Shown piece after piece: positions 28,000 through 36,560 of a stretch of 47,325 nt of DNA. A program made the position numbers and the translations under genes. Position 1 is the stretch's first letter; each line of letters starts with the position of its first letter. The DNA comes from Anaerosomatales bacterium (GTDB lineage Bacteria > Actinomycetota > Coriobacteriia > Anaerosomatales > Anaerosomataceae), in assembly GCA_030019445.1 (NCBI GenBank), contig JASEEU010000010.1, positions 1-47,325 of the forward strand, given 5' to 3'. The notes under the pieces are model-generated. The model searched no databases. It was not told the origin of the DNA and saw nothing but the letters and a program-made list of their open reading frames with translations.

Positions 28000-29385
28000 T
28001 CAGGCAGGCGTGGCGACTTCGTCGCGTGCGCGGCGACGGACCGCCCATGTGGCGATCCCGATGCCGATGGCCAGCCACCAGAACTTGCTTGTCTCAAGAC
28101 TATACGTGAAGGCCTGCGCGGCCATACCCACGACTGCGGCGATCGAGCCGAGCGCGAGCGCGTGCAACTCGTCGCTTACCGCGCGGTCGCGGAGAACGGT
28201 GAGCGTGCCGACGGCGTAGCGCCACAGGATCACGAGGAACGCGACGAGACCCGCGACGCCCATCTCGACGAGGATCGTCAGGTAGGCGGTATGCGACTCG
28301 ACCAGCGTCGAGCGCACCGCGACGTTGCGGAAGAAGGGGTACACGAGCGGATAGTTGCCCGCGCCTACGCCGAGGGGGTTCTCGGCGGCCATCTGCAGCG
28401 ACGACGCACCCATGTAGACCCGCGTGAGCGCCGAGTTGTCGAGGATCTCGCTCTCGAGCCAGCTCACATCGAAGAAGAGCGCCGCACCGATGACGAGGAG
28501 CGTCGCCCCGCCGAGAAGGACCGCGCCCTTGAGCGGCCGGGGGAGGCGCGAGAGCGCGAGCACCACGACGATGGCGATGAGCGCCGCGCCCATGCCGCCG
28601 CGCGAGCCGGTGGCGAAGAGTCCTGCGGCGGCGAGCCCGATGAGGCCGGTCAGCGCGAGCCGTTCGGGCCAGCGCCGCGCGACCAGTACGAGCGGCGCGG
28701 CGAGGGCGATGGCGGTCGCCTCGAACGAAGCCATGATGTTGGGATCGCCGAACGTCACCTTGGCGCGTATGGCCTGCCCCCAGATCTGCAGGTAGCTCCC
28801 GACCGTGAAGATGTGCAGGTGCTCGAGCACGCCGAGCACGCCCACCCCGGCGGCGATCGCCGCGGTGCCGATGACCACCCAGCGGAGCTTGCGGATGTCG
28901 GTCGCCACGTACACGATCACGTACGCGAGCAGGGCCGAGGAGATGAAGCTCGCTGTCTGCACGGCGGCGACGGCGCGGTCGCGCGCGACGAGCAACGAGA
29001 CGAGCATGAGCGCCACGAACGCGAGCAGCGGCACATCGATGGGCGTGGCATGCAATCGCAGGCGGCCGGCGGCAGCGCGGCTCACGAGCAGGAGCGCTAC
29101 GAGGGCGAAGAGCCCCTGGTAGAGCGTGATCCTCGCGGGGCCGATCGTCGCGATGCGCCCGGTGACGTCCAACGCGGCCGCGCCAACGAGCAGCACGATC
29201 ATGAGCTCGTGGTGCTCGATCCCCGCGATGAGCGCGAGCGCCACCACGAGCGCTGCGACGTACGCCACCAGCATGAGCGGCTCGCCGTGCGTGCCGAAGA
29301 CCGCGAGCGCGGTCAACACGGCGGTCGCGATGACCGCGATCCCGGTGCGGTCGGCGGGCGCGGCTATACCGGCGGGCGCGTTCAC
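28000..29385 (-). CDS. O-antigen polymerase/ligase family membrane protein
   Basis: A 461-residue protein with about 12 TM segments. The Wzy_C/O-antigen-ligase signature is NPLGVGAGNYPLVYPFFRNV followed by ESHTAYLTILVEMGVAGLVA, which includes the His/Glu positions of the large extracytoplasmic loop. It should polymerise or transfer lipid-linked glycans on the outer face of the cytoplasmic membrane. The start overlaps the preceding GT4 stop by four bases. It is a stand-alone version of the domain found fused to PglC at 21310; polymerase and ligase cannot be told apart by sequence. Confidence 0.87.
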   Translation of the reverse strand: MNAPAGIAAPADRTGIAVIATAVLTALAVFGTHGEPLMLVAYVAALVVALALIAGIEHHELMIVLLVGAAALDVTGRIATIGPARITLYQGLFALVALLLVSRAAAGRLRLHATPIDVPLLAFVALMLVSLLVARDRAVAAVQTASFISSALLAYVIVYVATDIRKLRWVVIGTAAIAAGVGVLGVLEHLHIFTVGSYLQIWGQAIRAKVTFGDPNIMASFEATAIALAAPLVLVARRWPERLALTGLIGLAAAGLFATGSRGGMGAALIAIVVVLALSRLPRPLKGAVLLGGATLLVIGAALFFDVSWLESEILDNSALTRVYMGASSLQMAAENPLGVGAGNYPLVYPFFRNVAVRSTLVESHTAYLTILVEMGVAGLVAFLVILWRYAVGTLTVLRDRAVSDELHALALGSIAAVVGMAAQAFTYSLETSKFWWLAIGIGIATWAVRRRARDEVATPA

Positions 29386-30545
29386 GACTCGGTCATGCTC
29401 CTGTACGTCTCGAGCAGCTTGGTCTTCTCAAAGGCCCAATTGTAGCGACGGAGCGCCGCGGCCCGGGCGCGCGCCCCGACGTCCGTCAGCGACTCGTTGC
29501 CCTCGATGAGCCGGCGAACGGCATCCGCGATGCTCTCCGGCGACGTCGGATCGGCGATGAGCGTGCCGATGCGCTCCTCCGTGACCACCTTCGCCATGTC
29601 CGGAAGGTCCGAGACGACCACCGAGAGACCGGCCATCATGTACTCGAAGAGCTTGTTGGGCGCCGCGTAGACATAGGAGAGCACCGCGGGGATGAGCGGG
29701 ATCATGCCGATGTCGGCGGCCGCGGTGTAGCGCATCAGACGCTCGAACGGTACGGCGTCGAAGAAGACGACGCCGTCGGTGAGGCCTTCGTCGCGCGCGA
29801 TCGCCCGGTACTCGGCCTCCCTGTGCCCGTAGCCCACGAGCGCGAGGCGGCACTCGGGCAGCAGCGGCATGGCGCGCATCATCTCGGGGATGCCGCGGTT
29901 CTCGATGAGCACGCCCTGGTAGATGAGCAGGTAGCGACGATCGCCGAGAGCCCGCTTCCTGAAGTCGAGGTCGGGCTCGAGCTCGTCAAAGACGTCCGGG
30001 ACGTTGAGGACGACCACCGGGCGCGGGATGCCGTAGCGCTCGACGAGCACATCGGCGCGTCCGTGGTCGGTCGTGATGACCGCGTCCGCGCGCCGGGCGT
30101 AGAAGCCCTCGAAGCGCCGCATCAGGAAGCGCCACCAGCGCTTGCGGCAGAAAGGCTTGTTCCGGTCGAGGTTGAGCTCGTCCGAGTCGTACACGAGCTT
30201 CGCGCGCCGCAGGCGTGCGGCGAGGTGCGCCACGAACAGCGGCTCGGCGTCGCGGGCGTCGTAGATGTCGGCCCGCTCGCGATAGGCCGCGCGGAACGTC
30301 TTCCATACGGCCTCGATGAAGCGCAGCACGCGCAGGCCGAACCGCGCGGGGAGCCTGCGGGACGCGAGCGTCACGCGCTTGACGACGTAGTCGCCGCGGT
30401 CCTCGTACTCGTCCGTCTCGGCGTCCTTGATGGCGATGAGCACGACCTCGTAGCCCGCCTCGGCAAGCGTGCGCGCCGAGCGGTCCACGCGCGTGAGGAA
30501 GCGCGAGCTGTTGTATTGGATGATGCAGATCTTCGGTCGGCTCAT
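29382..30545 (-). CDS. GT4-family glycosyltransferase, first gene of the minus-strand unit
   Basis: A 387-residue GT-B enzyme. It begins SRPKICIIQYNSSRFLTRVD; the acceptor side has IYDARDAEPLFVAHLAARLR and KLVYDSDELNLDRNKPF. The donor side has RYLLIYQGVLIENRGIPEMM and APNKLFEYMMAGLSVVVSDL, the acidic GT4 motif. GAAGGAAG lies upstream of the ATG, and a TAGAAT box stands about 45 bases before the start, so transcription of this unit probably begins here, divergent from the CWB2 gene at 30686. Confidence 0.88.
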   Translation of the reverse strand: MSRPKICIIQYNSSRFLTRVDRSARTLAEAGYEVVLIAIKDAETDEYEDRGDYVVKRVTLASRRLPARFGLRVLRFIEAVWKTFRAAYRERADIYDARDAEPLFVAHLAARLRRAKLVYDSDELNLDRNKPFCRKRWWRFLMRRFEGFYARRADAVITTDHGRADVLVERYGIPRPVVVLNVPDVFDELEPDLDFRKRALGDRRYLLIYQGVLIENRGIPEMMRAMPLLPECRLALVGYGHREAEYRAIARDEGLTDGVVFFDAVPFERLMRYTAAADIGMIPLIPAVLSYVYAAPNKLFEYMMAGLSVVVSDLPDMAKVVTEERIGTLIADPTSPESIADAVRRLIEGNESLTDVGARARAAALRRYNWAFEKTKLLETYRSMTES

Positions 30546-30588
30546 GACCTTCCTTCTGGCCGAGGCAACCTACCTGCGAGGATACGCG

Positions 30589-30594
30589 ATTCTA
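30589..30594 (-). promoter_or_regulatory. -10 box for the minus-strand unit starting at 30545
   Basis: TAGAAT on the minus strand, about 45 bases before the ATG of the first glycosyltransferase. No good -35 box is visible at the right distance. Confidence 0.4.
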
Positions 30595-30628
30595 CCACCG
30601 AGCGGTCGCGCCGGGGCACCGGGGCGCG

Positions 30629-30634
30629 TATAAT
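30629..30634 (+). promoter_or_regulatory. -10 box for the CWB2 protein at 30686
   Basis: A perfect TATAAT in a GC-rich region, about 52 bases before the ATG. The -35 region is weak (TCGCGC at 17 bases), which may mean activator dependence. It is back-to-back with the minus-strand box at 30589. Confidence 0.5.
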
Positions 30635-30685
30635 GCGCGAGCGATGCCCCCACATCGCTCAGCTCATCGGACACGGGAGCACCGC

Positions 30686-33202
30686 ATGAAGACCTCACGC
30701 CGACGCCCCCTCACCTTCCAGCCGCGGATCGCCCTTGCCGCATGCGTCCTCGTCGCGCTCCTTGCAGGCGCGGCGGTCGCAGCGGCTTACCCCATGGCCG
30801 AGAAGGACTTCCTCGCCCACGACACGGGCGGCCAGGCGGTCTACGAGGACATGGCGATCCGCCCCCAGGCCAGCTACGACGAGACGAGCACCACGACGTT
30901 CGTGACCTACCAGGGTCCCGGCCTCGACCCGTACGTGGTGGCGTTCGACCACACCGCGGGGTCATGGAAGGGGCCTGTGAAAGTCGCCGAGAACAGCCTC
31001 GACCTGTCTCGAGACATGCACGGCGCGCCCGCGATGGCGATCGACAACGCCGGCTACATCCACATCTTCTACGGGGCGCACAACAGCACGGTGCGACACC
31101 TGCGCTCCAAGCAGCCCCGCAGCATCGAGTCGGGGTGGTACTACGACGCTTCGGGCGCCCCTAATCTGGTCGGCAAGTACTCGTACCCGCAGCCGTCGCT
31201 CGATGCGGACACCGGCGCGACCCATCTCTTCGTGCGCAAGGACGACTTCAAGGAAGACTACGAATGGCTGAGCGGGTGGCGGATCCACACGCTCGCATCA
31301 GGCGCGTCGAGCTGGGAGACGACGCCGACCCCCGTGCTGCGGGACTCGACCACCAAGCGCTGGTACGCGAACGCTTACCGGAGCGCCGAGGGCACCACGC
31401 ACGTGGCGGCTGTCGGGTTCAACCATTGGGAGACGTGGATGAAGCCGCCCGGCTCCAACTCCCCGTTCTACTCCCGGCAAGGGCTCTACTACCTCGAGGT
31501 CTCGCCGGACGGCGAGCTCTACACCGTGGACGGCGTCCGGATCGTCGACGCCATCGTGGCTGCTGACACTGATCCCAATCCCGGGAGCGCCGAAGCGACG
31601 ATGACCCTCGACTACGGGGCCGACCAGGCGGCGCTCGAGACGTCGACGATCGTGGACGCGACGATGATCGAAGATGGTTACTGGCCCGTTGTCGAGTACC
31701 AGAACCAGGTGGTCGTCCGCGTGGACCCCGATACGGGAGAACCCGGCGTCCTGTTCCTGTCCGGACCGCACACCGACACGACGACGTTCATCGCCACGGA
31801 GGACCAGTACGCCTGGAAGTTCGCGCGCTGGCGCAGCGAGGAAGCGACGTGGAGCGTCACGGAGATCTGCCGGACCGATCAGTTCTTCGACGCCGGAACC
31901 TTCGAGTTCAGCGAGGACGGCACGATAACCGCGTACCTCACCGCCGAGGGCTACGAGCCGCCGGTCTTCCACACGACGAACCGCGGCGGCAGCATCGTGC
32001 GCTACGACTCGGATGATGGTGGGAGTACCTGGCAGAAGACCCGCGTCCTGCGCACCGCTTCGCCGGTGAACGGCACGCGCTACAACGACCCGCAGCTCGT
32101 CGTGAACGGGACCGATGAGGCACGCCTGCTCTTCTGCGAGTGGGACAACGCCGGCGTCAACTTCGTGCGCAAGGTCTTCCTCGGCGATACGGAGAACGGC
32201 GCGACGCTCACCAAGCAGGTCGCGCCCCGGTTCGACCGAATCGCCGGCAACGACCGTGTGCAGACGTCGATCGAGATCGCCAAGGAAGGCTACCCGCTCG
32301 GTTCCAACTGGGTCGTGCTCGCCTCGGCATCCTCGTTCCCCGACGCGCTCGCGGGCGTACCGCTGGCGTTCGCGCATGATGCGCCGGTGCTCCTCGTGCC
32401 GGAGGAGGGCCTGACGCAGCCGCTCGTAGAGGAGATACAGCGGCTGAAGCTCTCTCGCGGCAGCACCGACTACGGCGTGATCGTCCTGGGTGGCTCCGCC
32501 GCGGTGACCTCCACCGTGGAAGCCCAGGTGAAGAAGGCGCTGGGGTGGGCCTCGAGCACGACGCGCGTCAAGCGCATCGACGGGGTGAACCGTTACGACA
32601 CCGCCAAGAATATCGCCGTGGAGCTGCAGAAGCGGCGCGGCGGCATGAAGCCGACGGCCGCGGTCATCGCCAGTGGGGAGACGTTCCCCGACGCGCTCGC
32701 CGTCTCACCGCTCGCCGCGGTGCGCGGCTGGCCGATCCTGCTGACGCCAAGCGACTCGCTCAGCGGCTACGCCACCGGCTACATCGCGGGCCAGGGCATC
32801 ACCACCGTGCATCCGGTCGGCGGCACCGCCGTGGTGCCGGCCGCCGCTGATGCCCTGCCGGGCGCCGTGCGCTGGTGGGGCTCGAACCGCTACACCACCG
32901 CCAAGCGCATCGCCGATGAGGCGTACGGCAAGGGCCTCTATCGCGAACGGCTCGTGATCGCGAGCGGGGAGACGTATCCCGACGCGCTCGCGGGCGGCAT
33001 GCTCGCCGCTCGCCAGCGTGCGACGCTCGGCCTGGTCGCGCCGTCGCTCGTGGACGGCGGCATCAACCCGGGTCTCGCCTTGCTGGCAACGGACAGCGCG
33101 ATCAACGGCGCCTTGCGCTGGTACATCCTCGGCGGAGAGCGTGCGGTGGGACCCGATGTGGCGACGTATCTATCCGGTTACCTGGAAGGCGCCGCTCCCT
33201 AG
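30686..33202 (+). CDS. Exported protein with Asp-box region and three CWB2 wall-binding repeats
   Basis: An 838-residue protein. The ATG at 30686 has GGGAGC upstream and begins a signal peptide (KTSRRRPLTFQPRIALAACV, then a hydrophobic core to about residue 35). Residues 36-510 are beta-rich and include a canonical Asp-box, SDDGGSTW, near residue 441, suggesting a beta-propeller such as sialidase/BNR proteins have. I see no complete sialidase active site. The C-terminal third contains three CWB2 (PF04122) repeats beginning RIAGNDRVQTSIEIA (about 515), RIDGVNRYDTAKNIA (about 629) and GSNRYTTAKRIADE (about 730), each with an FPDALA- or YPDALA-type motif. CWB2 triplets bind anionic wall polymers non-covalently in Clostridioides difficile, so this should sit on the cell wall. 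The ligand or substrate of the N-terminal part is unknown. Confidence 0.85.
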   Translation: MKTSRRRPLTFQPRIALAACVLVALLAGAAVAAAYPMAEKDFLAHDTGGQAVYEDMAIRPQASYDETSTTTFVTYQGPGLDPYVVAFDHTAGSWKGPVKVAENSLDLSRDMHGAPAMAIDNAGYIHIFYGAHNSTVRHLRSKQPRSIESGWYYDASGAPNLVGKYSYPQPSLDADTGATHLFVRKDDFKEDYEWLSGWRIHTLASGASSWETTPTPVLRDSTTKRWYANAYRSAEGTTHVAAVGFNHWETWMKPPGSNSPFYSRQGLYYLEVSPDGELYTVDGVRIVDAIVAADTDPNPGSAEATMTLDYGADQAALETSTIVDATMIEDGYWPVVEYQNQVVVRVDPDTGEPGVLFLSGPHTDTTTFIATEDQYAWKFARWRSEEATWSVTEICRTDQFFDAGTFEFSEDGTITAYLTAEGYEPPVFHTTNRGGSIVRYDSDDGGSTWQKTRVLRTASPVNGTRYNDPQLVVNGTDEARLLFCEWDNAGVNFVRKVFLGDTENGATLTKQVAPRFDRIAGNDRVQTSIEIAKEGYPLGSNWVVLASASSFPDALAGVPLAFAHDAPVLLVPEEGLTQPLVEEIQRLKLSRGSTDYGVIVLGGSAAVTSTVEAQVKKALGWASSTTRVKRIDGVNRYDTAKNIAVELQKRRGGMKPTAAVIASGETFPDALAVSPLAAVRGWPILLTPSDSLSGYATGYIAGQGITTVHPVGGTAVVPAAADALPGAVRWWGSNRYTTAKRIADEAYGKGLYRERLVIASGETYPDALAGGMLAARQRATLGLVAPSLVDGGINPGLALLATDSAINGALRWYILGGERAVGPDVATYLSGYLEGAAP

Positions 33203-33240
33203 GTCCGTTCGGCACGGTTCATGCAGCGCCGTTGTGATGG

Positions 33241-33260
33241 TCGCCCTCAAGGATGGGCGA
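33241..33260 (+). terminator. Weak hairpin after the CWB2 gene
   Basis: TCGCCC and GGGCGA form a 6-bp stem around an 8-base loop, 38 bases after the stop. There is no T-run; only a possible terminator. Confidence 0.3.
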
Positions 33261-33309
33261 GGGTCTGCCGAAGGCTCTAACCGTAACGAACGCCGCACCG
33301 TACGCGTGC

Positions 33310-33315
33310 TATAGT
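33310..33315 (+). promoter_or_regulatory. -10 box for the SpoIID/CWB2 gene
   Basis: TATAGT, 46 bases upstream of the ATG at 33362. No recognisable -35 box at 16-18 bases. Confidence 0.4.
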
Positions 33316-33361
33316 AGGGGCTTGGATGAGCACATTCCCAGCCCGTGGAGGACCAGCTCCC

Positions 33362-35590
33362 ATGAGTCGTAGCCCCCTCATCCGGACCGTTGCCGCGCTC
33401 GCGGCGCTCTCCGTCATCCTTACGTTCACACCAGTTGCGCCCGCCGCGGCGCAAGACGTCTCGGTGGCCGCGATCCCCGACTTCATCTTCAACGGCTCCG
33501 GCTGGGGCCACGGCATCGGCATGAGCCAGTACGGCGCCCAGGGGTACGCCATCAAGGGGTGGAGCGCCGGGCAGATCATCCAGCACTACTTCAAAGGCTC
33601 GTACGTGGGCACGCGCGACCCCAAGCGCATCCGGGTGTACCTCGACCCGGCCGCCGGTTGGGGCGATGCGGGCTACACACGGCAGTACTGGACCATCCGG
33701 CCGGGTTACGCCGGCGGCAAGCTCAAGATCAACGGCACCGAGTACCCGGACGGAGCGTACAAGTTCACCGCGTCCGGCAGCTCGGTCGTCGTGACCGGCG
33801 GATCGCTCGCCTCGCCGCTCACGCTCACCGGTGAGGTCGTCGTCTACCCGGTCGGCGGCAGTCCACCGCTCCTGCAAGTGGTCGAGGGCACCGGTGTCTA
33901 CGGCTCAGGGTACGTCCGCCACCGTGGCTTCATCCGCCTCACGGCGAGCGGCGGCAAGATGCGCATCATCGGCGACCTCTCCATGGAGGACTACGTCAAG
34001 GGCGTCATCCCAAGGGAGAGCCCTGCGAGCTGGCGACCGGCCGCCCTCCAGGCGCAGGCGATCGCGGCGCGCTCGTACGCGTATGCTTCGACGACGGTGC
34101 TCTGCACGCCCGCCTCCCAGGCGTACGGTGGGCACTCCAAGGGCTCGGACCGGACGAGCCCCGACTACACCACCGGCGAGCAGTCGAGCACCAACGCGGC
34201 GGCCGACGCCACCGCCAACCGTTATGCGATGTACGGCGGCAACGTGATAAAGACGTACTTCTCGTCCTCGATGGGCGGGAATACCGCCAACATCGAAGAC
34301 TCGTGGAGCTACTCCACCCCCCAGCCGTACTACACTGGCGTGCCGTCGCCGTACGAAGGTCTGGCGGGCTGCCCGAACCAGTCGTGGACGGTCCAGTTTG
34401 ATGGCCTCACGCTGGCGGCGCGGCTCAAGAGCTCATCGACGGTGCGCAACGAGCTCGCCGATCACGGTCTGGCGCCCGTCCCCGCAGGTGCCGGCAGCAC
34501 GGTGTGGGTGTCGAGCATCAGCGTGGACTACGGCGTCTCCGGCTATCCCCGGTGGGTGTACTTCAAGTTCCTCACCGGCGACACCGTGAAGCTCTCGGCG
34601 TACACGGTCAAGGTCGCGCTCGGACTCAAGTCGCCCAACTTCCATCCCACGACGTTCCCCATCGCGCGCGTGAAGGGGAACGACCGCTTCGCTACCTCGG
34701 TGGCGGTCTCCAACGCCGCGTTCCCCGGCGGGACCGCGCCCGCGGTCGTGATCGCCAGCGGTGAGGACTACGCCGACGCCCTCACGGGCTCGGCCGTCGC
34801 GGGCGCCGCGGGCGGACCGCTCCTGCTCACCATGAAGGGCAGCTTGCCCGGCTCGGTGGCATCGGAGATCAAGAGCCTTGCCCCCTCGAAGGTCTACATC
34901 ATGGGCGGCGAGGCCGCGGTCTCCAAGTCGGTCGAGACCAACGTGCGCGCCATCCTTCCGGCGGCCACGATCGTGCGCGTCGCCGGCTCCAACCGGTTCC
35001 AGACATCGGTCCGCGCCGCCGAGACGGTCAAGGGGCTTACGGGCATCACCAAGACCATCGTCGTAAGCGGCTCGTCGTGGGCCGACGCGGCGGCCATCTC
35101 CGGCCTGGCGTACGCCAAGGCCTACCCGATCCTGCTCACCGACACCAACGCGCTTCCCGGCTCGGTGAGCGCGTTCCTCTCGGCCAACAAGCCTGCGGGA
35201 ACGCTCATCGCGGGCGGGACGGCCGTTGTCACGACCGGCGTGGAGAACACGGTCCGCAACCTCACCGGCGGCGACGTGAAGCGGCTGGCCGGCTCCAATC
35301 GCTACTACACGTCTTCGGCTATCGCCGAGCACAGCTTCCAGGCGGAGGGCTTCGGCGCCGCCGAGGTCTTCCTGGCGACCGGCAACGCGTACCCCGACGC
35401 GCTCTCCGGTGGCGTGCTCGCGGGCGTCACGTCGCAGCCGATCCTGCTGACCGACACGGACACGTGTCCCGGCGGCACGCAGTGGTTCCTGCGCGAGCAC
35501 AAGGCGGCCATCGAGAAGCTCACCATCTTCGGCGGGACGAGCGCGGTCTCCATGGACGGCCTGCTCTCGCTCGACGCCGTGATGCGCTAG
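33362..35590 (+). CDS. SpoIID/LytB-domain protein with three CWB2 repeats
   Basis: A 742-residue exported protein. The ATG at 33362 is preferred over the ATG at 33326 because GGAGGA lies ten bases before it and the signal peptide then starts properly (SRSPLIRTVAALAALSVIL, cleavage near PAAAQ). The mature N-terminus carries GSGWGHGIGMSQYGAQGYA. A SpoIID core follows, with the likely catalytic Glu219 in VKGVIPRESPASWRP and LQAQAIAARSYAYAS. SpoIID enzymes are lytic transglycosylases acting on denuded glycan strands. Three CWB2 repeats follow at about 436, 539 and 640 (RVKGNDRFATSVAVS, RVAGSNRFQTSVRAA, RLAGSNRYYTSSAIA). The domains suggest a wall-remodelling enzyme held by the same polymer as its neighbour. 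No other sporulation genes are in the window. Confidence 0.9.
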   Translation: MSRSPLIRTVAALAALSVILTFTPVAPAAAQDVSVAAIPDFIFNGSGWGHGIGMSQYGAQGYAIKGWSAGQIIQHYFKGSYVGTRDPKRIRVYLDPAAGWGDAGYTRQYWTIRPGYAGGKLKINGTEYPDGAYKFTASGSSVVVTGGSLASPLTLTGEVVVYPVGGSPPLLQVVEGTGVYGSGYVRHRGFIRLTASGGKMRIIGDLSMEDYVKGVIPRESPASWRPAALQAQAIAARSYAYASTTVLCTPASQAYGGHSKGSDRTSPDYTTGEQSSTNAAADATANRYAMYGGNVIKTYFSSSMGGNTANIEDSWSYSTPQPYYTGVPSPYEGLAGCPNQSWTVQFDGLTLAARLKSSSTVRNELADHGLAPVPAGAGSTVWVSSISVDYGVSGYPRWVYFKFLTGDTVKLSAYTVKVALGLKSPNFHPTTFPIARVKGNDRFATSVAVSNAAFPGGTAPAVVIASGEDYADALTGSAVAGAAGGPLLLTMKGSLPGSVASEIKSLAPSKVYIMGGEAAVSKSVETNVRAILPAATIVRVAGSNRFQTSVRAAETVKGLTGITKTIVVSGSSWADAAAISGLAYAKAYPILLTDTNALPGSVSAFLSANKPAGTLIAGGTAVVTTGVENTVRNLTGGDVKRLAGSNRYYTSSAIAEHSFQAEGFGAAEVFLATGNAYPDALSGGVLAGVTSQPILLTDTDTCPGGTQWFLREHKAAIEKLTIFGGTSAVSMDGLLSLDAVMR

Positions 35591-35597
35591 CGAGACG

Positions 35598-35617
35598 CTG
35601 TCGCCCGGTGGCGACGG
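35598..35617 (+). terminator. Hairpin after the SpoIID gene
   Basis: An 8-bp stem including one G-T pair (CTGTCGCC with GGCGACGG) and a CGGT loop, beginning eight bases after the stop codon. The T-run is absent. Confidence 0.4.
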
Positions 35618-35659
35618 GTAGTACTCTCATGAGGTCCGCCGCTACGCCGGGAGGCGCTC

Positions 35660-36478
35660 ATGCCTGACGTCACGCTCACCGTGCCCGAGTCCGACATCGC
35701 GCGCGTCACCGCGCTCGCGCCTGAGAAGCCGCGCGTCGCGATGGTGCTCGGCTCCGGGCTCTCGGGTCTTGCCGATGCTGCCGAGGGCGCCCGCTCCCTG
35801 CCCTACGCCGAGCTCGAGGGCTTCCCGCGCGTGGATTCGGTCGCCGGCCACTCGGGCCGGCTCGTCGCCGGCGCGGTCGGCGGCATGCCGGTCCTGCTCT
35901 TCCAGGGCCGCGCGCACCTCTATCAGGGCGTGACGGCGCTCGACGCCGCGTATCCCGCGCGGCTCGCCGCGGCGGCCGGTTGCACGGTGTTCATCGTCAC
36001 CAACGCAGCGGGCGGCGTGAATGAGAGCCTGCGCACCGGCGACATCACGCTCATCCGCGACCACATCAACCTCATGGGCCGAAACCCGCTCGTCGGCTGG
36101 CCCGGCCCCGCGGGCGGGACGCCGTTCGTCTCGATGAGCGAGGCGTACAACGCCGGGCTCCGCGAGCTCGCGCTCGAGGCCGCCGCCGAGACCGGCATCG
36201 CGCTGAAGGAGGGCGTGTACGCGGGGCTTCTCGGCCCCACGTATGAGACGCCTGCCGAGGTGCGGATGCTCCGGTCGCTTGGCGCTGACATGGTGGGCAT
36301 GTCGACCGTCCCGGAGGTCATCGCGGCGCGCGCGCTCGGAATGCGCGTGCTCGGCATGTCGCTCATCACCAACGCCGCGGCGGGGGAGTGCCTCTCGCAC
36401 GACGAGGTGCTCGAGGCGGGGCATCGCGCGGCGGCCGAGATGACCACGCTTGCCACTGCTATACTACGGAAGCTGTGA
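35660..36478 (+). CDS. punA: Purine-nucleoside phosphorylase (trimeric type)
   Basis: A 272-residue phosphorylase that splits purine nucleosides with phosphate into base and ribose-1-phosphate. GGGAGG precedes the ATG. Signatures include [11 protein letters not shown] (phosphate loop), [54 protein letters not shown] and [16 protein letters not shown]. The Asn in [12 protein letters not shown] is the residue that favours 6-oxopurines (inosine, guanosine) in trimeric PNP; MTA phosphorylases carry Asp there. This argues against a classical MTA phosphorylase despite mtnA nearby. Next downstream is ahcY, with a structured leader between them. Confidence 0.9.
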   Translation: MPDVTLTVPESDIARVTALAPEKPRVAMVLGSGLSGLADAAEGARSLPYAELEGFPRVDSVAGHSGRLVAGAVGGMPVLLFQGRAHLYQGVTALDAAYPARLAAAAGCTVFIVTNAAGGVNESLRTGDITLIRDHINLMGRNPLVGWPGPAGGTPFVSMSEAYNAGLRELALEAAAETGIALKEGVYAGLLGPTYETPAEVRMLRSLGADMVGMSTVPEVIAARALGMRVLGMSLITNAAAGECLSHDEVLEAGHRAAAEMTTLATAILRKL

Positions 36479-36560
36479 CCCTGAGCGGGTCAGGACGACG
36501 ACCCGTCACCCCTGGACACCGACGGGGGCGACCGTGCCCTCAGACCAGAAAGGAACCCCG
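36479..36560 (+). promoter_or_regulatory. Structured leader of ahcY, possible riboswitch-like element
   Basis: The 82 bases between the punA stop and the ahcY ATG can fold into a compact junction. A closing stem pairs CTGAG (36481-36485) with CTCAG (36539-36543). A 6-bp hairpin pairs CGGGTC (36486-36491) with GACCCG (36500-36505). A further C-rich/G-rich pairing is possible (36509-36512 with 36524-36528). AAAGGAA follows as ribosome-binding site. I could not match it to SAH, SAM-I, SAM-II or SAM-IV consensus sequences from memory. Confidence 0.4.

Noticed and set aside
36479-36560. SAH riboswitch before ahcY
   Set aside because: The position fits, but the conserved GAGGAGCGCUGC-type core of the SAH class is not present, so only an unclassified structured leader is reported.
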